From the NCBI GenBank assembly GCA_030754315.1, contig JASMAO010000109.1, positions 1 to 15,556 on the forward strand: a stretch of DNA of 15,556 nt, given 5' to 3'. Numbering within the stretch: position 1 is the first letter of the stretch; the number at the start of each line of letters is the position of its first letter. Source of the stretch: SAR202 cluster bacterium. GTDB lineage: Bacteria; Chloroflexota; Dehalococcoidia; Lucifugimonadales; JASMAO01. The notes beneath the pieces are model-generated. The model was not told the DNA's origin. It made no database searches and saw only the letters and a program-made list of their open reading frames with translations. Shown in pieces: positions 1 through 6,193 of the stretch. A program made the position numbers and the translations under genes.

Positions 1-668
1 GGTTCCCCATATGCTGCTGCGCTGCCGGCGATCACGATCGGCTTTGATGCTGATCGCAGGAGGTCTATTGCGCTACGGACTTTATCTGAATCAGCAGTAA
101 TCTGAGGTGACTCAAGATGGCCAAACGGCTCAAAAAAATTAACCTCGTCGACTGAGACCGGCTGCTGTTGAATGTCAACTGGTATGGTGAGATGTACAGG
201 TCCTCTTCTGCCACTGTACGCAACTCGAAGAGCGTGTGCGATCATGTCGGGTATCCGGCGTGAATCTGTTACTAGCCATGCTCCTTTCGTGACAGGCCGT
301 GCCATGTCGACCTGCTCAATTTCTTGCATGGCACCGCGGCCTAGTTCAGTGAGTTCTGCTGAGCCACTGATGGACAGTACAGGACTCTCGTCGTGGAGTG
401 CACATGCCAGTCCAGGGATGGCATTTGCAAATCCGGGTGTCGTGTACATAGCGACTCCTGGCTTCCCGGTGATTCGGCCCCATGCGTCGGCTAAATGGAC
501 GGCTGCTTGTTCGTGACGAGTGTCTATAATTCGAAAGCCACTACTCCCTATGGTGTCCGTAACCGGCAGTATATGATCTCCGACCAAGGTAAATATGTTC
601 TCAATTCCCTCCAGTTGAAGCGATCTGGCAATTATTTCACTCCCGGTGATCTTTTTGTTGGAGCTCAT
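1..668 (-). CDS. Thiamine-diphosphate enzyme, N-terminal part (cut by window edge)
   Basis: The minus strand reads open from an ATG at 668 to the left edge, giving 222 codons plus two bases, so the C-terminal part is missing. The translation is a ThDP-enzyme pyrimidine-binding domain. It begins MSSNKKITGSEIIARSLQ, has a VGDH loop near residue 30, and carries the conserved cofactor-activating glutamate in TRHEQAA (E53). YTTPGFANAIPG and the later GRRGPVHLTIPVD follow the family pattern, and the middle domain starts near residue 200. The stretch with QEIEQVDMARPVTK resembles the oxalyl-CoA decarboxylase / 2-hydroxyacyl-CoA lyase branch more than acetolactate synthase, from memory of those families. 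A GAGG ribosome-binding site lies about 4-5 bases before the ATG. The gene is transcribed divergently from nuoA. The catalytic C-terminal domain is not visible, so the reaction cannot be assigned. Confidence is high for the superfamily and low for the subfamily. Confidence 0.9.
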   Translation of the reverse strand, partial: MSSNKKITGSEIIARSLQLEGIENIFTLVGDHILPVTDTIGSSGFRIIDTRHEQAAVHLADAWGRITGKPGVAMYTTPGFANAIPGLACALHDESPVLSISGSAELTELGRGAMQEIEQVDMARPVTKGAWLVTDSRRIPDMIAHALRVAYSGRRGPVHLTIPVDIQQQPVSVDEVNFFEPFGHLESPQITADSDKVRSAIDLLRSASKPIVIAGSAAAYGE

Positions 669-713
669 ATTTCCTCGAATATTGGAATGTATTGGTCTGA
701 CACACGCGAGCTT

Positions 714-722
714 ATTGTACCA
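714..722 (-). promoter_or_regulatory. Candidate extended -10 promoter for the left ThDP gene
   Basis: On the minus strand this reads TGGTACAAT, an extended -10 (TGn followed by TACAAT, 5 of 6 matches to TATAAT). It lies about 45 bases upstream of the ATG at 668. No convincing -35 box is present, which is tolerated for extended -10 promoters. The call rests on pattern alone. Confidence 0.35.
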
Positions 723-757
723 GCGGATCAGCTCTATTGCGTTTAGGTAAAGCAAGG

Positions 758-814
758 GAGTCCCATGTATTACTAAGTTATGTCATAAGGCGAGGGGAGA
801 TTTGTATGGGACTC
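758..814. repeat. Inverted repeat, 9-base perfect arms
   Basis: GAGTCCCAT at 758-766 is the exact reverse complement of ATGGGACTC at 806-814, with a 39-base loop. Allowing a two-base offset, the match extends outward through CAAG/CTTG. It lies between the two divergent promoters, 36 bases beyond the left candidate -10. A paired operator site or a decayed repeat are both possible. Confidence 0.6.
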
Positions 815-1020
815 TTGTGCCCGTCTCTTCTCTGGCGTGGTAAAAATACATACATGTATATTTCACATATGCGGTCTGGAGATTTTGTTAGATTAACCGC
901 TATTTGTATTTAGGTGATTTGGCATTCGTGTTCTTATTTCTGCAGCGACTGCCCAGTGAAGGACTGTAATTAATAAGGTGGGTCTGGGTGAAATTAGTCG
1001 ACATTCTACGGCCAAGTCGG

Positions 1021-1050
1021 TTGTTACAGTTGACCACACGATGATACACT
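1021..1050 (+). promoter_or_regulatory. Candidate promoter of the nuo operon
   Basis: TTGTTA (1021-1026) and TACACT (1045-1050) are spaced by 18 bases. The -10 is preceded by TG one base upstream, making an extended -10 (TGATACACT). A transcript would start near 1057, leaving a leader of about 28 bases before the GTG of nuoA. The TTGTTACAGT and GATACACTC words in this segment recur near the right edge of the window. The -35 match is only moderate. Confidence 0.4.
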
Positions 1051-1084
1051 CCAAGCAGCCATATAGACGGGTTACGGTGCCTAA

Positions 1085-1453
1085 GTGGCTGAAGGCTACA
1101 CGTTAAATTGGGGTATTGTGCTAATTACCGCATCGCTAGGCGTAGTTGCGGTGGGCACTATGTTCCTGATTTCTTATTTGATGGCGCCCAGACGATTCTC
1201 GGTTATTAAGGACATCCCGTATGAGTGTGGTATCGAACCATCTCCTTTCCGGTGGTCTCAAATACAGATTCGTTACTATGTATTTGCCATACTATTCTTG
1301 ATTTTCGACGTAGAGGCTGTTTTTCTTTTTCCCTGGGTGCTTATCTACCTTGATAGCATCCCGGCGGTTTTTTATGAAATGCTCATTTTCATTGCCATCC
1401 TCTTTTTCGGGGTCGTTTATGGTTGGCGAAAAGGTGTGCTCCAATGGAGATAG
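1085..1453 (+). CDS. nuoA: NADH-quinone oxidoreductase subunit A
   Basis: A 122-residue membrane subunit of complex I, part of the hinge between the quinone-binding arm and the proton-pumping arm. Three hydrophobic segments are visible, at about residues 10-32, 64-86 and 92-112. The first loop carries the family signature IPYECGIEP followed by IRYYVFAILFLIFDVE, and the tail YGWRKGVLQW is typical. The start is GTG at 1085; no strong Shine-Dalgarno sequence precedes it, but no better start fits the family's N-terminus. It is the first gene of the nuo operon, and its end overlaps the nuoB ATG by 10 bases. Confidence 0.96.
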   Translation: MAEGYTLNWGIVLITASLGVVAVGTMFLISYLMAPRRFSVIKDIPYECGIEPSPFRWSQIQIRYYVFAILFLIFDVEAVFLFPWVLIYLDSIPAVFYEMLIFIAILFFGVVYGWRKGVLQWR

Positions 1454-1983
1454 AACTCGGGAAAGGCTATGAATCGGGCCGAGGTAACCAGCAGGCCGAT
1501 AGTATTTTCCAGCATGTTCTCCCTAATGCCGTTGTTGCGAAATCCAATGAGCTCTTTGCTCAGGCTCGCAAATCTTCTCTCTGGACCCTCTCCTTTGGGC
1601 TTGCTTGCTGCGCAATTGAGATGATGAGCACCCATATGGCGCATCATGATTTTGATAGATTCGGAGTTATCACATGGCCTTCCCCTAGGCAGGCCGACGT
1701 CATGATCGTGGCAGGGACTGTTGTAAAGAAGATGGCTGAACCGATCAAGTTGCTCTATGAACAAATGCCGGACCCGAAATGGGTTATTGCTATGGGCAGT
1801 TGTGCGACTAATGGCGGGCCATATTACAAGTCTTACTCAGTCGTGATGGGTGTTGATCACCTTATTCCCGTAGACGTCTATGTACCAGGCTGTCCACCTC
1901 GTCCTGAGGCATTGATGTTTGGGGTGATGCAGCTACAAGAAAAGATATCCCAGGACGCCACAGACAGTGACCCAGCCCCGTAA
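1444..1983 (+). CDS. nuoB: NADH-quinone oxidoreductase subunit B (cluster N2)
   Basis: A 179-residue peripheral subunit holding the terminal [4Fe-4S] cluster N2, which passes electrons to quinone at the interface with NuoD. All four expected cysteines are present: the adjacent pair in FGLACCAIEMM (C55, C56), GSCATNGG (C120) and VPGCPPRPEAL (C150). The conserved SPRQAD and MIVAGTV stretches are intact. ATG 1444 is preferred to an in-frame TTG at 1423 because AAAGG (1430-1434) lies about 9 bases before it. The start lies inside the end of nuoA, and the stop overlaps nuoC, which suggests translational coupling. Confidence 0.97.
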   Translation: MEIELGKGYESGRGNQQADSIFQHVLPNAVVAKSNELFAQARKSSLWTLSFGLACCAIEMMSTHMAHHDFDRFGVITWPSPRQADVMIVAGTVVKKMAEPIKLLYEQMPDPKWVIAMGSCATNGGPYYKSYSVVMGVDHLIPVDVYVPGCPPRPEALMFGVMQLQEKISQDATDSDPAP

Positions 1984-2482
1984 GCGAGAGGCAGCGGCGC
2001 CCGAAGCTCAGGCCGCATTAGACGATAAGGGATTAAATCTCTCTGCGGCTCTTGCCACTCACATGCAGGATATTGATATAAAGATTGATGTGGCTCTAGA
2101 TGAGGTCGTTCTCAGTACAGGTTCGGAAAATATAGTTGCCGTATGCCGTCGTGCGAAAGAGGATCCTGAGTTGGCATTTGATTATCTGCGCAGCGTTTCC
2201 GTGGTTGACTACATCGAGTATTTGGAAGTCAACTATCACCTATTTTCGTTATCTAAGAGGCATAAGATGGTGGTTAAAACGAACCTGTCTTCAGATCAAC
2301 CGTGTGTTGCAACAGTGACAAGTGTTTGGCGTGGGGCTAATTGGTTTGAGAGAGAGGCTCATGATCTGTTCGGCGTTGTGTTTAACGGACACCCCGATCT
2401 TAGGCCTCTGCTGTTATACGAAGGTTTTGAAGGATACCCTGGGCGCAAAGAATTTCCGTCTCACGAATATACGGAGTGGTGA
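1967..2482 (+). CDS. nuoC: NADH-quinone oxidoreductase subunit C (30 kDa)
   Basis: A 171-residue peripheral-arm subunit that packs against NuoD and NuoB. The C-terminal half has the 30-kDa-subunit signature: ANWFEREAHDLFGVVFNGHP near residues 124-143, followed by DLRPLL and EGYPGRKEFP. It is a separate protein, not fused to NuoD as in Escherichia coli. The GTG at 1967 overlaps the nuoB end by 17 bases, with AGGA at 1952-1955 about 11 bases upstream. The first 30 residues are poorly conserved, so a later start (ATG near 2063) cannot be excluded. An unusual 83-base gap follows before nuoD. Confidence 0.95.
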   Translation: MTQPRKREAAAPEAQAALDDKGLNLSAALATHMQDIDIKIDVALDEVVLSTGSENIVAVCRRAKEDPELAFDYLRSVSVVDYIEYLEVNYHLFSLSKRHKMVVKTNLSSDQPCVATVTSVWRGANWFEREAHDLFGVVFNGHPDLRPLLLYEGFEGYPGRKEFPSHEYTEW

Positions 2483-2491
2483 GTCAATTTG

Positions 2492-2562
2492 GGATACGCT
2501 GCCAAGATGCCGAAATGGGGTTATAGGTGCACTTCCTTTCATATTAGAAGCGAAACGTATCC
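2492..2562 (+). other. nuoC-nuoD intercistronic gap with inverted repeat and mini-ORF
   Basis: This lies in the longest non-coding gap inside an otherwise tight operon. GGATACG (2492-2498) and CGTATCC (2556-2562) form a perfect 7-base inverted repeat with a 57-base loop. The right arm sits just before the nuoD ATG, where a Shine-Dalgarno sequence would be expected and none is seen. A 20-codon reading frame, ATG 2507 to TGA 2569, ends in an ATGA overlap with the nuoD start. Either could couple or restrain nuoD translation; both may be chance. Confidence 0.3.
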
Positions 2563-2565
2563 GCG

Positions 2566-3678
2566 ATGACAATTGACCAGTCCCCAAACTCCATGGATAT
2601 TATGGTTAACATGGGTCCGCAACACCCGAGTACCCATGGGGTTTTTCGGTTGGTGATTTGGATTGACGGAGAGCGCATTGTTCGTGCAGAGCCGCATATT
2701 GGGTATCTTCACCGTGGATCTGAGAAGCTGTCTGAGGGTGAGAGTTACAACCAAGTAATCACATTATTTGATCGACTCGACTACGTCGCAAATTTGAATT
2801 GCGAATTAGCGTTCTGTATAGCCGTCGAGAAATTGATGGCGATTGAGGTGCCCGAGCGGAGCCATTACATTCGCGTAATTCTCAGTGAATTAAATCGTAT
2901 AGCTAGCCACATGCTCTTCTACGGAGTCTATGGCTTAGATGTGGGTGCAATGACACCAATTCTATATGGGTTCAGGGAGAGAGAGCGCATACAAGAACTT
3001 TTTGAGTCGGTCACGGGTGCACGAATGATGCACCATTACTTCTGGATTGGAGGTGTCAAAGAAGATTTGCCAGACGATTTCGAACGTAGAATGAAGGTAC
3101 TCTTACCTACGCTTAAGCAGGGTATAGACGAATGTGATCGACTTCTCTCTGATAGTGAACTTTTTTTGGCGCGCACCAAAGGTATTGGGACTATCACTGC
3201 CGAAGACGCAATAGATTTCGGGGTCACCGGTCCGTCACTAAGGGCAACGGGTGTTTTGGAAGACGTTCGGATATCTGAGCCGTACTCTATCTATGATCGG
3301 TTCGATTACGGAATACCCGTGGGCACCAATGGTGACTGCTGGGACCGCTATTACGTACGTCTTGAAGAGATGCGGCAATCGATTCGTATTATCGAGCAAG
3401 CTATGGAGCAAATGATGCCTGGCGAGACTATGGCGAAGCTCAGGCGCATCACGCGGCCACCTAAAGGAGAATCTTATGTGCGGACAGAATCGCCTCGAGG
3501 CGACTTCGCCGTTTTTGTCGTAAGTGATGGCACTGAACATCCATATCGTGTCAAGGTACGGACACCGTCTTTTGCTAATCTACAGGCCTTGCAACATTTG
3601 CTACGTGATGCATACGTGGCGGATGCGGTTGTTATTCTAGGCTCCATAGATATTGTTCTTGGTGAAGTGGATAGATGA
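2566..3678 (+). CDS. nuoD: NADH-quinone oxidoreductase subunit D (49 kDa)
   Basis: A 370-residue catalytic subunit related to [NiFe]-hydrogenase large subunits, forming the quinone pocket with NuoB and NuoH. The N-terminal signature MGPQHPSTHG is present. H24 and Y73 (in DRLDY) are spaced exactly as the quinone-contacting His38 and Tyr87 of Thermus Nqo4. Other family landmarks are EPHIGYLHRG (42-51) and the terminal DIVLGEVDR. The ATG at 2566 has no clear Shine-Dalgarno sequence. The last four bases overlap nuoH (ATGA). Confidence 0.97.
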   Translation: MTIDQSPNSMDIMVNMGPQHPSTHGVFRLVIWIDGERIVRAEPHIGYLHRGSEKLSEGESYNQVITLFDRLDYVANLNCELAFCIAVEKLMAIEVPERSHYIRVILSELNRIASHMLFYGVYGLDVGAMTPILYGFRERERIQELFESVTGARMMHHYFWIGGVKEDLPDDFERRMKVLLPTLKQGIDECDRLLSDSELFLARTKGIGTITAEDAIDFGVTGPSLRATGVLEDVRISEPYSIYDRFDYGIPVGTNGDCWDRYYVRLEEMRQSIRIIEQAMEQMMPGETMAKLRRITRPPKGESYVRTESPRGDFAVFVVSDGTEHPYRVKVRTPSFANLQALQHLLRDAYVADAVVILGSIDIVLGEVDR

Positions 3679-4811
3679 ATCTTCAGCAAGTGTTTATGTA
3701 CTCAGTGGGGGCTTCGTTAATTCTTGGTTTCTTGTCGCTAACAGTTCTCTTTTTGACATGGTTGGAGCGCAAATTTTTGGCCCGTCTACAGATGAGAATG
3801 GGCCCAATGCGAGTGGGCCCATACGGTACTCTTCAGCCCTTGGCTGACGCGGTGAAGCTTATTTTTAAAGAAGATATATTGCCATCGTGGGCTGACCGTA
3901 AGGTCTACTGGTTGGCGCCCCTAGCAGTGTTTGTGCCAACTTTTCTTGTATGGGTAACTATCCCCTTCGCCCGTGATTTGGTTCTGGCAAATTTGGAACT
4001 TGGTCTTTTTTATGTTACTGCTGTGTCTGTACTCTCAATACTCGGGTTGGTGATGGCTGGCTGGGGTTCGGCTAATAAATGGGCCATACTGGGTGGTCTG
4101 AGGGCGGCTGGTCAACTCGTAAGCTATGAGATACCTCTCATCATGGCAATTTTGGGGGTGGCGATGTTAACTCAGTCACTGAACATCATTGAGGTAGTTG
4201 ATGGCCAGACCCGGGTTGCAAACTTCATTATCCAGCCTCTTGGATTCTTCATATTTTTTACAGCTGGGCTGGCGGAATTGGGACGTACGCCATTTGATAT
4301 CCATCATGCCGAGTCTGAAGTTGTGGGTGGTCCGTTCGTTGAATATTCAGGGGCGCATTGGGCTGTTTTCTACCTTGCTGAATACATCAATACTTTTACC
4401 ATCGCCATCTTAACAGCGCTACTTTTCCTTGGGGGGTGGCGTTGGCCTGATATGCCATTGGATGGACTGAGTCATTCTGCTCTCTCTGTAGCTTGGCTAC
4501 TGCTTAAGGCGTATCTGGTGGTTATTCTTATATTCTGGATTCGAGGAACATACCCCAGGCTTCGGATTGATCAACTGATGGCATTCAGTTGGAAAGTACT
4601 TGTCCCGTTATCATTCGCTAATATTGTCCTGACGGGGGTGGTCCTGTACTACGATTGGCACTGGTCTCTCCTTACTGTAGCATCCTTGATACTAATGGCA
4701 GGATTTTTTCTTTCATTGACATTCTATTCTGGAACTGCTGCTGAGCGTATGACGGTATCCGTGCATCCCGCACGGCCAGAAGCGATTTCTCGAAGAAAGA
4801 TGGATCTATGA
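3675..4811 (+). CDS. nuoH: NADH-quinone oxidoreductase subunit H
   Basis: A 378-residue membrane protein with about eight hydrophobic segments. It anchors the peripheral arm and contributes the entry of the quinone tunnel. Diagnostic motifs are RMGPMRVGPYGTLQPLADAV, KLIFKED, GLRAAGQLVSYE, and the charged loop AELGRTPFDIHHAESEVVGG leading into FVEYSG. In that loop the common NRxPFDLPEAESELVAG form is altered (GR for NR, HH for PE, GGP for AGF), although the key acidic residues remain. The ATG at 3675 overlaps the nuoD stop by four bases, and the stop overlaps nuoI in the same ATGA manner. A hydrophilic C-terminal tail of about 25 residues is present. Confidence 0.97.
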   Translation: MNLQQVFMYSVGASLILGFLSLTVLFLTWLERKFLARLQMRMGPMRVGPYGTLQPLADAVKLIFKEDILPSWADRKVYWLAPLAVFVPTFLVWVTIPFARDLVLANLELGLFYVTAVSVLSILGLVMAGWGSANKWAILGGLRAAGQLVSYEIPLIMAILGVAMLTQSLNIIEVVDGQTRVANFIIQPLGFFIFFTAGLAELGRTPFDIHHAESEVVGGPFVEYSGAHWAVFYLAEYINTFTIAILTALLFLGGWRWPDMPLDGLSHSALSVAWLLLKAYLVVILIFWIRGTYPRLRIDQLMAFSWKVLVPLSFANIVLTGVVLYYDWHWSLLTVASLILMAGFFLSLTFYSGTAAERMTVSVHPARPEAISRRKMDL

Positions 4812-5332
4812 TTGGCAATATCAAGGGTTTGATGGTGACTCTTAGGACCATGCTTCGATCACCTGTTACGGCTCAATACCCCGAAATGGATAAACGTACC
4901 GTATTGGCGAAAAGGTTTATGGGGTTTCCTGCGCTTCTTTGGGACTATTCTGTAGATGAACCATACTGCACAGGTTGCATGGTGTGCATTCGGGACTGTC
5001 CGACTCAATGCATGAGCGCGACCATGCAGGATAATCTGCTGCACACCGAGGGAAAGAGTAAGCGTAGAAAAATTGTGGAGTCCTTTGAGATAAATCTAGG
5101 GCGTTGTATTCTGTGCGGCATTTGTGTTGATGTATGTAATTTTGATGCTATTGAAATGAGTCATGAGCACGAGTTGAGCAAGTACAAAAGGGACGGCAAT
5201 CGAGTCGATTTGCCGGCGTTATTGGATATGGGTAAACAATTCCAGAGGAAGATCGGTTGGCAGCCTACCCAGGCTAAAAATGTTGGTGCCACGGAACTAG
5301 TTGATAATGGTGCAAAAGGGGTTCCCGAGTAA
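4808..5332 (+). CDS. nuoI: NADH-quinone oxidoreductase subunit I (2x[4Fe-4S] ferredoxin-like)
   Basis: A 174-residue peripheral subunit carrying clusters N6a and N6b, which relay electrons to N2 in NuoB. Two cysteine motifs are visible: CTGCMVCIRDCP (C54, C57, C60, C64) and CILCGICVDVCN (C100, C103, C106, C110). The proline that usually follows the last cysteine is asparagine in the second motif. The N-terminal helix and MSHEHELSKY after the second motif fit the family. The ATG overlaps the nuoH stop (ATGA), and nuoJ begins two bases after the TAA. Confidence 0.97.
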   Translation: MIGNIKGLMVTLRTMLRSPVTAQYPEMDKRTVLAKRFMGFPALLWDYSVDEPYCTGCMVCIRDCPTQCMSATMQDNLLHTEGKSKRRKIVESFEINLGRCILCGICVDVCNFDAIEMSHEHELSKYKRDGNRVDLPALLDMGKQFQRKIGWQPTQAKNVGATELVDNGAKGVPE

Positions 5333-5334
5333 CA

Positions 5335-5829
5335 ATGGAATTTTCCAGTGTTATCTTCTACATCGCAGCGGCTTGCACAATTGGAGGAGCTTTTGGTGTG
5401 GTAATAACGCGCAATATTGTCTATGCGGCATTTGCTCTGTTGGTGTCCCTGTTCGGGGTAGCCGGCCTGTTCCTAGTAGCGTTTGCTGAGTTTCTTGCTC
5501 TGGTTCAGGTTTTGATTTACGGTGGAGCAATCGTGATCGTGATTCTATTCGCGTTGATGTTGACGCGAATAGAGGACTTTGAGCATCTCACTGACAATGG
5601 TCAGTGGCCGTTGGCGGTAGTTGCCGGGTTAGGGATTTTCGGGGTGCTATTAATTGCTGTACTGGGGACATCGGTACGAACTGGGCCGCGTGAAAGCGTT
5701 GGGGTACGTGATATGGCAGAAGCTCTTTTCCGGGACTGGGCGGTGCCTTTTGAGGTTGCGTCGTTAGTCCTTTTAGTGGCACTAATCGGTGCTGTTGTCA
5801 TGGTTCGCGCTTACGGAGGCAAGGATTGA
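5335..5829 (+). CDS. nuoJ: NADH-quinone oxidoreductase subunit J
   Basis: A 164-residue membrane subunit with five hydrophobic segments. Its third helix region, AEFLALVQVLIYGGAIVIVI, contains the family signature and the flexible helix implicated in coupling. The C-terminal PFEVASLVLLVALIGAVVM is also typical. The start follows the nuoI stop by two bases, with a purine-rich AAAAGGGG about 14 bases upstream. Its stop overlaps the TTG start of nuoK by three bases. Confidence 0.96.
   Translation: MEFSSVIFYIAAACTIGGAFGVVITRNIVYAAFALLVSLFGVAGLFLVAFAEFLALVQVLIYGGAIVIVILFALMLTRIEDFEHLTDNGQWPLAVVAGLGIFGVLLIAVLGTSVRTGPRESVGVRDMAEALFRDWAVPFEVASLVLLVALIGAVVMVRAYGGKD
5815..5819 (+). promoter_or_regulatory. 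Ribosome-binding site that fixes the nuoK TTG start
   Basis: GGAGG lies six bases before the TTG at 5826, inside the end of nuoJ. It is the clearest Shine-Dalgarno match within the operon. It supports initiation at TTG rather than at the GTG four codons later (5838). Confidence 0.75.
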
Positions 5830-6143
5830 TTGAACTGGTGCATTTCCAGGTTGTGAGTGCTGGTTTGTTCTCAATAGGTTTGTACGGCGTACTTGCTCGA
5901 AAAAGCGCTCTCCTTGTTCTAATGTCCATAGAACTTATGCTCAACGCTGTAAGTATAAATTTGGTGGGTTACGCAACGTTCGCTGATTTCACAGAGTATC
6001 AGCGTGCATTGGGGCAGGTAATAGTGATCTTTGTCATTACCATTGCGGCAGCGGAGCTCGCTCTTGCGATTGCGATCATCTTGCGGCTGTATCGAAATCG
6101 GACGTCTGTCAATGTAGATGAAATCGACTTCTTGAAATGGTAG
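5826..6143 (+). CDS. nuoK: NADH-quinone oxidoreductase subunit K
   Basis: A 105-residue membrane subunit with three transmembrane helices, related to MrpC of Mrp antiporters. It has the two buried glutamates needed for proton transfer: E36 in MSIELMLNAVSINLV and E77 in AAAELALAIAI. The start is the rare codon TTG, supported by GGAGG six bases upstream and by the overlap with the nuoJ stop. A 50-base A/T-rich gap separates it from nuoL. Confidence 0.96.
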   Translation: MIELVHFQVVSAGLFSIGLYGVLARKSALLVLMSIELMLNAVSINLVGYATFADFTEYQRALGQVIVIFVITIAAAELALAIAIILRLYRNRTSVNVDEIDFLKW

Positions 6144-6193
6144 GCCTGTAGATATTCGGCACTTTTATTCAATTGTCAACCTATATCTGAAAA

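Larger units (their letters stand above)
669..1084. other. Divergent intergenic region upstream of nuoA
   Basis: This 416-base stretch separates the left ThDP gene from nuoA. I see no convincing protein or RNA gene in it on either strand; short open frames here are not protein-like. It holds a candidate promoter for each side, a 9-base inverted repeat with a 39-base loop, an A/T-rich patch around 841-870 with the palindrome ATACATGTAT (850-859), and a weaker possible promoter (TTGTTA at 885-890, TATTTA at 907-912). It is long for a simple bacterial spacer and probably carries regulatory sites. Confidence 0.7.

Noticed and set aside
172..746. Two plus-strand open frames (172-516 and 495-746).
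   Set aside because: They lie opposite or beside the minus-strand ThDP gene, whose translation is clearly protein-like; these frames show no recognisable family or composition.
669..1084. Search for tRNA, riboswitch or other structured RNA in the nuo upstream region.
   Set aside because: No tRNA T-loop motif or recognisable riboswitch core was found by eye; a covariance-model search was not possible.
1417..1764. Minus-strand open frame across the nuoA-nuoB junction.
   Set aside because: It is antisense to nuoB, which has all its cluster cysteines; the frame is a shadow.
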